This document shows positions 15,573 to 24,667 of a stretch of 28,562 bases of DNA, piece by piece (the first letter of the stretch is position 1; the number at the start of each line of letters is the position of its first letter). The notes under the pieces are model-generated. The model was given only the letters and a program-made list of their open reading frames with translations, had not been told where the DNA came from and did not search any database. Source of the DNA: Candidatus Melainabacteria bacterium (GTDB lineage Bacteria > Cyanobacteriota > Vampirovibrionia > Obscuribacterales > Obscuribacteraceae); contig JACMKL010000106.1 of NCBI GenBank assembly GCA_014380105.1, positions 1 through 28,562 of the forward strand. The letters are read 5' to 3'. Both the position numbers and the translations under genes were made by a program.

Positions 15573-17273
15573 TCAATTCTTTTGGCGATACAAGAGAATT
15601 TCACTGCCGTCGGGCACTTTTCGACGAGCAATCTCTTCGAATTTGCCACTATTTTGGACAAAATTCAGTAGTCCTTCGTTGGCAATGCGCGACTCCTCAT
15701 TTAGAAGTTTGTGCCCTGAATCACCAGTTTTCAGAAGATACCAGTGGTAGTACAACGCTGACGCTTTGCTGAAAGTGACCGTATCACCAAGCACTGTCCA
15801 GGTGCGCGAGCTGGTCGGCTTGATCAAACTGCCGGTTGCTTTGGCAATCAAGCTAAAGGTGTGGGGATTATATTCAACGTGATTTGCCATCACATTGAGC
15901 CAGAGTGGCGCTTTATGATCGCGTTTTTCAATGCTCTCCAAAACCCACGCTTGTCCCCAGTCTTGAAATGCTACTGGAGTCGATTTACCGCGCGTTTCTA
16001 CACCCATACTTGACGCTTTTGCGCCGAGCCAATCGGACAAGCCGACCATGAAAGTCGGCTGCGCAAAAGGATAAGGGAAAAAACAAAGTGAAAAATACTG
16101 CAAGACAGCTACTACAGAAACGATCACCAGGACAATTTTGCCAGGCAAGAACTTCCAATTTATGACCCGACTGAAAGCCCACCCTGTGTAGACCGCCGGA
16201 GCAATTAGAGCGCTTGCGGCATAGCGGTGATGCGGGAATTGCCACGGCAGGAGACTGATCATCACAATGCCTAAAACAGCGCTCAAGGTGACCGGTAAAA
16301 AGCGAATATGCGCTTTCTTTCCGCTGATTGCCGCACCAATCACAAAGAGGGCCATCATGAGCGGCGTCACTACATCTGGAAAAACAAACGAATAATAGCG
16401 AATGCCGCGCTGCAACGCCTGCGGAACCGAGATGGCGCCAACGGTCGAAGTAATTACCTTTTTGTTGGTTTCGGCAAATTCAGAAATAAATCCGTAGCTT
16501 GCCACTGCCCATGGCACCATCAGGATAACCGCGATCAATGCCATCGTGACAAGCTGCGCAATGCGCGTCTTTCCGCCCGATTTCAGATCCGAAAAACAGC
16601 GGGCGAAATAGAAAAGCCCAGGACCAGCCAGGAAAGCGCCTGCGACTTGCTTTGTCATTAGAATCAAGGCGAGTGCAAAACCCGTTAAAATCGCCCGTTT
16701 CCAGGTCGGCTTTTCATTCCACCAGACCATGCAGAACAATCCCACCGAAATCATGCAAGCCACCTGAAAATCAAGCAGGAATGTATGACTGAGGAAAATC
16801 AGTTCAGCATAAAAATTGACGCAGACGGAAGCCACGATTGCAGCAGTTCTGCGACCAGTGAGAAGCAACGTAGTTCCATAAACAGAAAATGTGAGCGCAA
16901 AATCATAGAGAGCAAGAGAAAGCCAATCGACCCAGCGATCCGGCCCGAAAAATATCTTTAAGAAACCGTTGAAGGCGTAAACCGCAGGCGGATAAAAATT
17001 ATTGACGGTGAGAAGCTTGGTCCACCACCAGCCCTTGAAAGGGTGCGCATGACTGAGCAAATCGGAGTAGCTGAAAGCACACAAGATGTGCCCTGCTTCA
17101 TCCATCGAAGGTTGTCGATGATCGAGCGTATGCCAAATACACAGAATGAGAGCGAAAATCAGACTAACAATTGCACCATAGACGATCGATATACGCGAAA
17201 GCTTCGCTCCGGATACGGGCTCGTTTGAGCCAGCGGGCAAATCTTTAGCTGAAATTTCGACGGCAGAATCCAC
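15573..17273 (-). CDS. GT39/ArnT-like membrane glycosyltransferase
   Basis: The product is 566 aa from a GTG at 17273, with GAGAG about 10 nt upstream. The first helix (30-50) is followed by a loop with an acidic pair, MDEAGH (D58-E59), the catalytic position of GT-C enzymes. NNFYPPAVYAF follows at about 91-101. Multiple helices continue to about 400. A C-terminal soluble domain has SLIKPTSSRTWTVLGD and ends in a beta segment. Such enzymes transfer sugar from a polyprenyl-phosphate donor to glycans, lipids or proteins on the outer face of the membrane. It is co-transcribed with the YfhO-family gene. Confidence 0.82.
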   Translation of the reverse strand: MDSAVEISAKDLPAGSNEPVSGAKLSRISIVYGAIVSLIFALILCIWHTLDHRQPSMDEAGHILCAFSYSDLLSHAHPFKGWWWTKLLTVNNFYPPAVYAFNGFLKIFFGPDRWVDWLSLALYDFALTFSVYGTTLLLTGRRTAAIVASVCVNFYAELIFLSHTFLLDFQVACMISVGLFCMVWWNEKPTWKRAILTGFALALILMTKQVAGAFLAGPGLFYFARCFSDLKSGGKTRIAQLVTMALIAVILMVPWAVASYGFISEFAETNKKVITSTVGAISVPQALQRGIRYYSFVFPDVVTPLMMALFVIGAAISGKKAHIRFLPVTLSAVLGIVMISLLPWQFPHHRYAASALIAPAVYTGWAFSRVINWKFLPGKIVLVIVSVVAVLQYFSLCFFPYPFAQPTFMVGLSDWLGAKASSMGVETRGKSTPVAFQDWGQAWVLESIEKRDHKAPLWLNVMANHVEYNPHTFSLIAKATGSLIKPTSSRTWTVLGDTVTFSKASALYYHWYLLKTGDSGHKLLNEESRIANEGLLNFVQNSGKFEEIARRKVPDGSEILLYRQKN

Positions 17274-17551
17274 GATAGAAAGCTCTCACTGCGATTTACA
17301 AGGCATTTGCATATCGCATTAGTAATCTGGCAGGCACTTGTAAACGCGCTCGGCAACTTCAATTGTATAGGTCCTGACTGACGTTAGCTAATTACCTTTG
17401 ATAGAGGAACTTTAATAACTTAAAAGCAACACCACCGCGCTTGCTACAATCTCAGCTCGCTATCTGCTACAAAGATGTGCGACTGAAACTTGCATTTGGC
17501 TTAACTTAACCGGCGCTCACAAACGCCAATAAGTCAACTGGGAAAACAGAT
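17274..17551. other. Divergent intergenic regulatory region
   Basis: A 278-bp AT-richer spacer between two divergent glycan operons. For the minus strand a TATACAAT-like -10 is at 17362-17369. For the plus strand a TACAAT is at 17445-17450, and TTGATA at 17398-17403 is a possible -35 for some other start. None forms a convincing pair. No coding potential, RNA gene or terminator was seen. Confidence 0.4.
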
Positions 17552-18454
17552 TTGGAGCGGCCAGTGCTGGCAGAATATCTTTTAAAAGAATTGCCTCATA
17601 GTGAAATTCCCGATTCCGGTTTTGACGGAATCAGTGAAACGCTTCTTATTTCAATTCCGAATATCGACACAAAAGAAGGGCTTTGCCTTCTTCATCGCGG
17701 CAAACTATATAGTTTGCACATACCGTCGTGTTCCGGCTTGTGGCTGGAGGGTCAGAAACTTTATGTTTCGCTCTTGTCACCTGATCACATGCGTCTGCGC
17801 ATATATGAACCTGGCAAAACGACGAAAGAATTCTTGAACACATCCATTGGTGATATTCACGACTTGCGCATTTTCGGCGGTGAGCTGTATGCAGTCTCGA
17901 CTTCTACAAATGAAATAGTGACTTTGTCGGAAACAGGCACAATTTTGAAGCGATGGGTATTTCCAGGGATTGGCGATTCTTGGCATATCAATTGCATTGA
18001 TGTCTGGGGTGAAAAAATCGTGGTGTCCGCTTTCGGAAAATTTCCACACTTCCGTGCCTACAAAGGGCGTGTCAAGGAAGCTGGGATAGTGTTCGATATG
18101 GAAAGCCAGGAAATTTTGCAAACACACTTATCGTGCCCACATACACCCAGGTTGGACGAAGTCGGCAGAAAAATGATCTGTGATTCCAGAACCGGACGAT
18201 TGCTATTTTTTGATCAAGACAAAGGCAAAGAAGTGATGTTCGATGGTGCATTCACGAGAGGAATTGCATTCAGCGACAAACATATTTTTGTGGGCTTAAG
18301 CAGCCTGCGCCACAGAGTCGGCATCAAGCCTGGAGCTGGCACACAAGCGAGTGCAGAAATTGGCATTGTGGATTTCAAAACACTGGAATGCTTGAAAAAG
18401 GTAGCAATTCCGCGGCGTGAAATTTATGACGTCACTCTTCTTCCGAATAATTGA
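17552..18454 (+). CDS. Second DUF4915/TIGR03032-like beta-propeller protein
   Basis: The product is 300 aa. The start is uncertain: TTG at 17552 (GGGA 8 nt upstream) or in-frame GTG at 17564 (GGAG 6 nt upstream, arguably better). There is no signal peptide. It aligns by eye with the 434-aa protein at 9338-10642. The matches are DIHDLRIFGG (101-110) to YMHDLALIDG, CPHTPR (195-200) to RPHSAR, ICDSRTGRLL (209-218) to FVDNSGYGEL, and FTRGIAFSDKHIFVGLSS (234-251) to WTRGLCFAGDVAFIGTSR. It lacks the N-terminal 100 or so residues of that protein. It is followed after 17 bp by a GT4 gene, so again the partner is a glycosyltransferase. Enzymatic function is unknown. Confidence 0.75.
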   Translation: MERPVLAEYLLKELPHSEIPDSGFDGISETLLISIPNIDTKEGLCLLHRGKLYSLHIPSCSGLWLEGQKLYVSLLSPDHMRLRIYEPGKTTKEFLNTSIGDIHDLRIFGGELYAVSTSTNEIVTLSETGTILKRWVFPGIGDSWHINCIDVWGEKIVVSAFGKFPHFRAYKGRVKEAGIVFDMESQEILQTHLSCPHTPRLDEVGRKMICDSRTGRLLFFDQDKGKEVMFDGAFTRGIAFSDKHIFVGLSSLRHRVGIKPGAGTQASAEIGIVDFKTLECLKKVAIPRREIYDVTLLPNN

Positions 18455-18471
18455 GGCTTGATTAAAGCGAC

Positions 18472-19842
18472 ATGAAAGTCTGCATGATTACATCCCATTT
18501 TCCTCCAGACTTCGGCTGGAGTGGCACTGGGCGTGCCAATTTAGAATTAGCAAATGGGCTTGCTGGCTTGGGTCACGAAGTTGAAGTAATTGCCTGTGCT
18601 GAAGACGAAACAGCGATTAACAACACCTATCAAGACGGCGTCAAAGTCTCAAGAGTGAGCTGGAAAAAGCAGCCGCGCACGGGCTTGGTGGCGCATACGA
18701 TACCACGCTCCAGATTGATGCTTAACTTGAGCGTCGCCTTGTGGAGAGAGTATCTAAAATGCGCAAAAGAGACATCATTCGATATTGTCGACGCAACTTG
18801 TAGTTATGGTGAGTCTGTCATTCCTGCCTTGACTGGCGCATCGCCTGTTCTCTCGCGCCTGTACGATAAGCGTGCTGTCTTTGTTGATAAGGAATTAGCT
18901 TTTCTGGGCGACACTGGCTTTAAATTTGAAAATGAACTCGAGAAGTTTTTCCAGAATATTGCAGTCAGCTTATCGGATGACACTGTCGCCATCAGCTCAG
19001 ACCTTTTAGCAAAGAATGACAATTCGGCAGCCGCTCACTTGATCAACTATCCGCTAGATACAGAATTGTTTTGTCCTGAAGGTGAGAAAGCTCTGGATGT
19101 GGAAGGCAAACCGTCTCTCATTATTCGCATGCCTGTTAAAAATAGTGCAGTCAGGCAAAAAGCCGTCGAGATAGTGCGTGCATTGATGGCGGAAATTCCA
19201 GATCTGGCAATTACAATTGTGGCTCCGGACCTATTCACCGAAGACAGTGAAGCGCAAATAAAAGAAGAGTTGGCTGCAGTTGGATTTGCCTCTAATATGA
19301 TTATTAGCACCGGAATGTCCAGGCTAATTTCAGCGCATCTATGGAGAAGTGCTGACTGTGCGCTACTTCTTGATTGGAAGGATGAAACACCATACGCTGC
19401 CCTTGAGGCACTAGCATGTGGTGTGCCGGTGGTGGCAGAAACGCTCCTGGATGAGCAAATCTGGTTGAAGGATAAAAGTATAATTTTAAGCCCCGAGGGT
19501 TTTTCTGCCTCCTCAGTCGCTGAAAAACTAAAATTGATGATTAGTGATTCTGCAGAAAGCAGGTCGCAGCGGCTCAAATCCAGGCAATATATTCTCGATA
19601 ATCACTGCCACAGGCAAGCTGCCAAACAATGCGTTGAATTCTATGAGAATGCAATCAAACGTTCTAGTGAAGGAAACAGTATCACTAAGCGAATCGGCGG
19701 CTTTGAGCAAGCACTGGACCTTGTCCGCAGTACGTCCGACAGACTCGATAGTTTCCTCTATGACCTGATGTTTGTTCATTCTTTCAAATTCAAAGTTTCG
19801 CACTGGGTCAAAAAATTCAATAGAAAAGCATCAAAGCGATAG
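18472..19842 (+). CDS. Family 4 glycosyltransferase (GT-B fold) with conserved C-terminal tail
   Basis: The product is 456 aa. The N-terminal Rossmann domain starts MKVCMITSHFPPDFG and has the acceptor-side glycine loop GWSGTGRANLELANGLAGLG (15-34). The C-terminal donor-binding domain has the retaining-GT motif DETPYAALEALACGVPVV (304-321), with the acidic pair D304/E312. After the usual closing helix (YENA, 391-394) comes an extra tail of about 60 residues containing FLYDLMF (428-434) and HW (444-445), ending very basic (KKFNRKASKR). It probably builds a cytoplasmic glycan from nucleotide sugars. Middle gene of a three-gene operon, 8 bp from the next gene. Confidence 0.88.
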   Translation: MKVCMITSHFPPDFGWSGTGRANLELANGLAGLGHEVEVIACAEDETAINNTYQDGVKVSRVSWKKQPRTGLVAHTIPRSRLMLNLSVALWREYLKCAKETSFDIVDATCSYGESVIPALTGASPVLSRLYDKRAVFVDKELAFLGDTGFKFENELEKFFQNIAVSLSDDTVAISSDLLAKNDNSAAAHLINYPLDTELFCPEGEKALDVEGKPSLIIRMPVKNSAVRQKAVEIVRALMAEIPDLAITIVAPDLFTEDSEAQIKEELAAVGFASNMIISTGMSRLISAHLWRSADCALLLDWKDETPYAALEALACGVPVVAETLLDEQIWLKDKSIILSPEGFSASSVAEKLKLMISDSAESRSQRLKSRQYILDNHCHRQAAKQCVEFYENAIKRSSEGNSITKRIGGFEQALDLVRSTSDRLDSFLYDLMFVHSFKFKVSHWVKKFNRKASKR

Positions 19843-19850
19843 GTTTTTCT

Positions 19851-22145
19851 ATGGCAAAACCTTCAACACTAATTGATATTGGCATTATTCTGCTTGTTGT
19901 TGCTCTACTTTTTGGACGCACACTGACCAGTTATTTCCTTGCTGACGATTTTGGCGAGGTGCACTATATACATCGCATCTTCAATGGTCAGCCGGGTCTA
20001 CTCTTAAGCAACTTCACCGGCAACTACATGCAAATTCCGGGTATGAGCGTGTATCGACCGTTCCTGCTTCTTTCGCTTCTGTTCGATTACATAATTTGGA
20101 AAGGTAGTGCTTTTGGCTATTATGCCTCCAACATCTTTTATTACGCAGGCGACTGCATCCTACTTTACTTTATCGTCAAACGGCTGGCACCGTCACCCGA
20201 AAGTCTCGCAAATCGCCTCACCGCATTCTTCTCCTCACTCTTTTTTGCTCTCAGCGCTCTTCACTGTGAAAGCGTCTCATGGGTTGTGGGACGGGTGGAT
20301 ACGGCATGCGGATTTTTCTATCTGTTATCGATTTTATGCATTTTAAAATCACTGACAGGCGACCGAAAGACTCTCACCATCTCAGCAATTGCTCTGTTTA
20401 TTTCAGCGCTTTTTATCAAAGAGATGGCCATCGGAATCCCTGTAGTCGCCTTTTTAATCGGGCTCTTCTATCTAAAAGAAGACGGAAACAATTTCGACCT
20501 GAAGCGGAAATTCAAAGGTGCTTTCACTTTCTCGCTGCCTTATTTGGCAGCGACTTGCGTGTACTTCTTGCTTCGCTACCTCACGCTCGGCACACTAGTG
20601 GGCGGCTATGTAGCGGGCTTTGGTGCCAGCCAGGAACAAAATCTCCTGGCACGCTGGCTTGACGTAGACACAATGCGCAGAATTGCATATCCACTCGTAA
20701 ACGGACATTTCGCTGGTGCTGCGCAAATAGCAAATGTTCTGACAATTTTCTATGTGGCGACAACCACCCTGTTTGCAGTGCGCCTCTTCAGTGGGCAAAT
20801 ACCATTTCGTTTCACTGCCTTCTTGATTGGCTGGTCGTTAACCACGCTTGTGCCCATTTACAAACTCTGGGGGCTTGGCTATCACCTGGAAGGCGCACGC
20901 TTCCTGTTCTTTTTCACGATGCCACTTTCCTGCATTTTGGCAAGTATGCTATTCCAATCAAAAGAGAAAGAAATAAAGTCAACATATTATTCTGGACCGC
21001 GGCTGGTGGCATGGGTAGTGGCAATCCTTTTTGCTGGAATCTCCGCATATATTTGCCAGAAGACAAATCTGATCTGGATACATGCAGGCAAACAGGTGAA
21101 GGCCGTCAACGCACAGTCTATCAAGATATTGAATGAACAAGCCAATAATCAGACAGTATTTCTAGGCATTCCGAAAGAGTCAGAAGGCACACATATGCTC
21201 CTGAATGGTGACACTTTTCGCACGATGTTGAATCCGCCTTTCAACAATAAAGAAGTGAAATCTACGTTCTCAACCTTTGAGCCAATTATGTACTCGCCGA
21301 CTCCGGAAATAGACACCAACCGGCTTCAGAAGCTGGTGTCCAATGGTGCTTCCTTCTATGTGTGGTCCGACGCAACTCACTTTGTCCCCGTTAAATTTAT
21401 AAGCGCCCAATCATCATCCTCCCCTTCTTCAAAGCAATTCGAGCCTGAAGAATTACAGAGGCAGGGTAGTGAAATCACTATCAACAATCAGTCTATTAAT
21501 CCATTAACAACTGACTTTCTGACAATCAATCTGGAAGCGCAGGAGCCAGCAGATGGGGCTTACGTGGGCGTTTCGTGGGGTAGTCCGAATTTCCCACTCA
21601 AAAAGGACATGACTGCCGAACCAATGCTCAAGGTAAAACTAAAGTCCGACAAGACTAACTCGCAAAAACTTATCCATATTCCACTGTCGAGAGACTGGAG
21701 ATGGTTTCGTGATGGAGAAGTAAACAATTTCAATATCGTTCTGCCTGCCGCACAAAAGCTAAAACTACACTCTGTTGAAATTTCCGACCAGGCGAAAATC
21801 TCTCCTACAATCGATTTGACGCAGCTGACTTGCTCTGAGAATGGGGTCTATCCACTGAAGGCTACCGAAACCAATCTTGCCGCCGACGCCGGGCAAATTC
21901 CGGGCGCTACGGGTCTGTTGATTGAAATAACAAAACCGAATTTCTTCTTTGAGAATTTCCGCGAATCAAACGGTGAAGACGCAGTCGGATCGCGCTTTCC
22001 GGTCAAAAACACGAAGACCGATTTTCGCCTGAAACGCATTCTATTTAGAGGCAAAGGATATTATCAGGTGCGCGTTCGGGCTGTAAACGACAGGGGTGAA
22101 ACAGTCGGCGAACCGTCATGTCGCCTCAGTCTTCAGGTCGAGTGA
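19851..22145 (+). CDS. Polytopic GT39/TMTC-like protein with large extracytoplasmic beta domain
   Basis: The product is 764 aa, in an operon with the GT4 gene. The first helix (8-28) is followed by ADDFGEVHYI with the acidic pair D32-D33. YRPFLLLSLLFDY (68-80) and HCESVSWVVGRVD (138-150) follow. These blocks resemble the TMTC/DUF1736 and PMT-type GT-C proteins, which use polyprenyl-phosphate sugars. About ten helices lie before residue 420. Residues from about 425 to 764 are soluble and beta-rich, with a Ser-rich linker and a fibronectin-like end (YYQVRVRAVNDRGETVGEPS). The last 20 bp overlap the convergent methyltransferase gene. Confidence 0.78.
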   Translation: MAKPSTLIDIGIILLVVALLFGRTLTSYFLADDFGEVHYIHRIFNGQPGLLLSNFTGNYMQIPGMSVYRPFLLLSLLFDYIIWKGSAFGYYASNIFYYAGDCILLYFIVKRLAPSPESLANRLTAFFSSLFFALSALHCESVSWVVGRVDTACGFFYLLSILCILKSLTGDRKTLTISAIALFISALFIKEMAIGIPVVAFLIGLFYLKEDGNNFDLKRKFKGAFTFSLPYLAATCVYFLLRYLTLGTLVGGYVAGFGASQEQNLLARWLDVDTMRRIAYPLVNGHFAGAAQIANVLTIFYVATTTLFAVRLFSGQIPFRFTAFLIGWSLTTLVPIYKLWGLGYHLEGARFLFFFTMPLSCILASMLFQSKEKEIKSTYYSGPRLVAWVVAILFAGISAYICQKTNLIWIHAGKQVKAVNAQSIKILNEQANNQTVFLGIPKESEGTHMLLNGDTFRTMLNPPFNNKEVKSTFSTFEPIMYSPTPEIDTNRLQKLVSNGASFYVWSDATHFVPVKFISAQSSSSPSSKQFEPEELQRQGSEITINNQSINPLTTDFLTINLEAQEPADGAYVGVSWGSPNFPLKKDMTAEPMLKVKLKSDKTNSQKLIHIPLSRDWRWFRDGEVNNFNIVLPAAQKLKLHSVEISDQAKISPTIDLTQLTCSENGVYPLKATETNLAADAGQIPGATGLLIEITKPNFFFENFRESNGEDAVGSRFPVKNTKTDFRLKRILFRGKGYYQVRVRAVNDRGETVGEPSCRLSLQVE

Positions 22146-22857
22146 CCATAAAAATCATCTCTTCAGACATAGTCTCATCGAAAACAGCACCATCCCAATT
22201 GCCCAAAACGTCCTTAACTAAGAGCCCGGCGGCAGCCAAATGCTCTGTGATTTCCCTGCGGGACATAAAGCGCAATTCGCTCATTGACTGCAAATTTTCA
22301 TCTGGAAATTTATAGCTAAGCTCAAAAACCATCCGGTCATCTTTAAACGATATCAATCGCCGAGACTCACTGACAGTGGCGCCCGGGAGCTCTAGAGTGA
22401 TTGCATAATCCCACTGTTTCGCCCAATCAATCGCAGGGTTTCTGGACTCAAAAACAATCAGCCCGCCAGGTTTTAAATGTTCCCGCATGGTGGCGAAAGT
22501 GGCATGCACATCAGCATCTTCAAGCAAAACTTGAAAGGCGTGTCCGGTCATTATAATCAAGTCAAAAGTCTTATCTGTTTCGAATGATTGTGCGTTCGAT
22601 TCAATCCAGTCAATGTCCTTACCGTGTTCCTTCTGACGCCCCACTTCCAGCATGGCTCGCGATGGATCGACGCCAGTGACATCATGATTTTTGCCCGCAT
22701 AGGCATTACAAAGTAATCCTGTGCCGCAGCCAAGATCCAGAATTCTCTGACGCTCTGAACCCGCCAGTCCGAAATAGAAATCGCGATCGACAGACCAACC
22801 ACTGTCGAAATCATATATTTCGGCAAGCTTGGAATTGATGTAGTGGGCATCGGGCAT
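22126..22857 (-). CDS. SAM-dependent class I methyltransferase
   Basis: The product is 243 aa from the ATG at 22857, chosen because GGGAG lies 8 nt upstream. ATG 22872 and TTG 22875 are in frame but lack a clear ribosome-binding site. Motif I is ILDLGCGTG (39-47), followed by VTGVDPSRAML and the post-motif DLIIMTGHAFQVL. EHLKPGGLIVFESRNP is the conserved motif III region. Soluble, with an unknown acceptor. It is the third gene after a Wzm/Wzt exporter, where methyltransferases often cap or decorate the exported polysaccharide. The 3' end overlaps the convergent GT gene by 20 bp. Confidence 0.85.
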   Translation of the reverse strand: MPDAHYINSKLAEIYDFDSGWSVDRDFYFGLAGSERQRILDLGCGTGLLCNAYAGKNHDVTGVDPSRAMLEVGRQKEHGKDIDWIESNAQSFETDKTFDLIIMTGHAFQVLLEDADVHATFATMREHLKPGGLIVFESRNPAIDWAKQWDYAITLELPGATVSESRRLISFKDDRMVFELSYKFPDENLQSMSELRFMSRREITEHLAAAGLLVKDVLGNWDGAVFDETMSEEMIFMVTRPED

Positions 22858-22891
22858 TTCAGACGCTCCCATCAATAAATAACTAACCGAC

Positions 22892-23668
22892 TTAAGTTAA
22901 GGCTGGGGCTTTCACGAATACTTTCTGAGCGACCTGACCATCTTTACTCATCAGCTCTTCATAGGCAGGCACAACATCATCTACGGAGCCTTGCATCATC
23001 AAGTTGCCACCATTCAACAGAACAGCGTTTTCACAATACTTGTAGGCTTGCCCGGGCTCGTGTGTGACGAAAACGAGAGTTGTTCCACGCTGACGCAATT
23101 CATAGATTTTATCCAGACATTTCAACTGAAAGCGTCTATCGCCAACGGCCATCGCTTCGTCGACCAAAAGAATCTCGGGGTCGACATTGATCATGGATGC
23201 AAAAGCCAATCGCACGACCATGCCTGAAGAATAAGTTCTGATTGGTTGATCAAAGAAATCTCCAAGTTCAGCAAATTCAGCGATTTGAGGGAGACGTTTT
23301 TCGATTTCTTTCTCTGGAATTCCGAGAATGATGCCGTTCATGATGACGTTTTCGCGACCGGTATAATCCGGCTGAAAACCGGCACCCAATTCAAGGATGG
23401 CAGTGGTGCGACCTTTGACTGCAAGAGTTCCGACGGTTGGTTGCAGTACGCCGGCGATAATTTGTAGCAGTGTCGATTTACCAGAACCATTCGGTCCAAG
23501 CAAAGCCACAGAATCTCCACGTTTGATCTTTAGAGAGATATCGTGCAAAGCCCAGAATTCGCGGTGATAGGCTCGTTTGTTGCGCGTCAAAATCTCTTTC
23601 AAACGATCAACCGGACGATCGTAGATGTTGTATTTTTTTGAGATGTTATTTACTTGAATTACGTCCAT
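22892..23668 (-). CDS. wzt: Polysaccharide ABC exporter ATPase (Wzt/TagH/KpsT type)
   Basis: The product is 258 aa. Walker A is GPNGSGKST (58-66), the signature is YSSGM (146-150) and Walker B is ILLVDE (166-171). The stretch ELGAGFQPDYTGREN (93-107) and RTYSSGMVVRLAFA are diagnostic of the ATPase that drives Wzm/TagG-type export of O-antigen, teichoic acid or capsule. The protein ends shortly after the nucleotide-binding domain and lacks the Wzt C-terminal carbohydrate-binding domain. Chain-end recognition before export is therefore not expected from this subunit. It starts 6 bp after the permease stop. Confidence 0.92.
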   Translation of the reverse strand: MDVIQVNNISKKYNIYDRPVDRLKEILTRNKRAYHREFWALHDISLKIKRGDSVALLGPNGSGKSTLLQIIAGVLQPTVGTLAVKGRTTAILELGAGFQPDYTGRENVIMNGIILGIPEKEIEKRLPQIAEFAELGDFFDQPIRTYSSGMVVRLAFASMINVDPEILLVDEAMAVGDRRFQLKCLDKIYELRQRGTTLVFVTHEPGQAYKYCENAVLLNGGNLMMQGSVDDVVPAYEELMSKDGQVAQKVFVKAPALT

Positions 23669-23674
23669 AAAATC

Positions 23675-24544
23675 TCACATCACGTCCGCGAAAGAGCGCT
23701 TGGTCTTCATGAAGAAGTAATAGCCAGCGAAAAACAGTGCTATCGAAACAGCCGTGTAGACTGCAAAAATTCCAAAATCAGGTGCTTTGCCTTCCAGCAT
23801 CACACGTCTGTAATCACCAACCATACCGGCAACCGGGTTTATCCATACCAAAAATCTGAGATTTTCAGGCAGTGCCGAAGCAGGGTAAACAATTGGGGTC
23901 ATGTACATCCAGGCGGACAAAGCCAGACTCATCAAGTGTCTGATGTCGCGGACATATACGCCAAGACTGGCTAATATCCAGGACAATCCGACCATAAACA
24001 GAACTTGCGAAAACATGATCATCGGAATGTACAACAAGCTCGCATGCAGTGCTTGCTGATAGACACCAGCACACAAAGACAATATGAGCATTCCGCCCAA
24101 CTGAGTAGCGAGCGCGGAGATTGCCACCACGAGCGGTATTATTTCGAGAGGAAAAACTACTCGCTTGACGTAATTAGGTACTTCCAAAACACAGGTCGTC
24201 GAGCGCGCCAAGGATTCGGAGATGGCGCCCCAGGCAAGCAATCCACTCATTAAATAGAGTGCGAAATTACCGGTTGAGCCATCCTGACCAAAGCGGACTT
24301 TCAAAACAACGCAAAAGACAAAGGTATAGAGCAGCAAATGCCCGATCGGGTGTATTAACGGCCAGAGCGCGCCCAGAAGCGAACCCCTGTATCTACTTTG
24401 AAAATCGCGTTTGACCATCAACTTGATCATCGTTCGATAACCAAGCAAAGCTGTCACAGGCGGAACCTCAACCACTTCATTGCGAGTGGTCAAAATTGGC
24501 TCTTCAGCTGTAGGGCTCGGAGGTGTTTGCAATCCGGCAGTCAT
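23675..24544 (-). CDS. wzm: Polysaccharide ABC exporter permease (Wzm/TagG type)
   Basis: The product is 289 aa from the ATG at 24544 (GGGA 5 nt upstream); a GTG at 24568 is in frame without a visible ribosome-binding site. A cytoplasmic N-terminal arm leads to the family motif RDFQSRYRGSLLGALWPLIH. Six membrane helices follow, with YVRDIRHLMSLALSAWMYMTPIVYP and INPVAGMVGDYR typical of ABC-2 polysaccharide permeases. With the adjacent ATPase it moves a lipid-linked polysaccharide across the inner membrane. First gene of a three-gene operon with the ATPase and methyltransferase genes. Confidence 0.9.
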   Translation of the reverse strand: MTAGLQTPPSPTAEEPILTTRNEVVEVPPVTALLGYRTMIKLMVKRDFQSRYRGSLLGALWPLIHPIGHLLLYTFVFCVVLKVRFGQDGSTGNFALYLMSGLLAWGAISESLARSTTCVLEVPNYVKRVVFPLEIIPLVVAISALATQLGGMLILSLCAGVYQQALHASLLYIPMIMFSQVLFMVGLSWILASLGVYVRDIRHLMSLALSAWMYMTPIVYPASALPENLRFLVWINPVAGMVGDYRRVMLEGKAPDFGIFAVYTAVSIALFFAGYYFFMKTKRSFADVM

Positions 24545-24621
24545 CGGCTTCCCAAGGAGACGGCGCACAAAGCGCTTTCAGTTCCCAAGATGTTATCACG
24601 ACAAGCAGTCCTGCTCCAGAA

Positions 24622-24659
24622 ACAGATTCTTATCTGTAATATGGATGCACGGTTGACAA
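24622..24659 (-). promoter_or_regulatory. Candidate promoter with small dyad for the exporter operon
   Basis: On the minus strand TTGTCA (24654-24659) precedes TACAGA (24633-24638), but the spacer is only 15 bp. The -10 side overlaps an inverted repeat, ACAGAT-TCTT-ATCTGT (24622-24637), which could be an operator or a small hairpin. The evidence is weak. Confidence 0.28.
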
Positions 24660-24667
24660 GCGTCGGA

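Noticed and set aside
15561..15575. Possible programmed TGA readthrough or recoded stop joining GT39 and YfhO
   Set aside because: TGA also ends several other genes here in normal positions, and both proteins look complete. Reinitiation is simpler.
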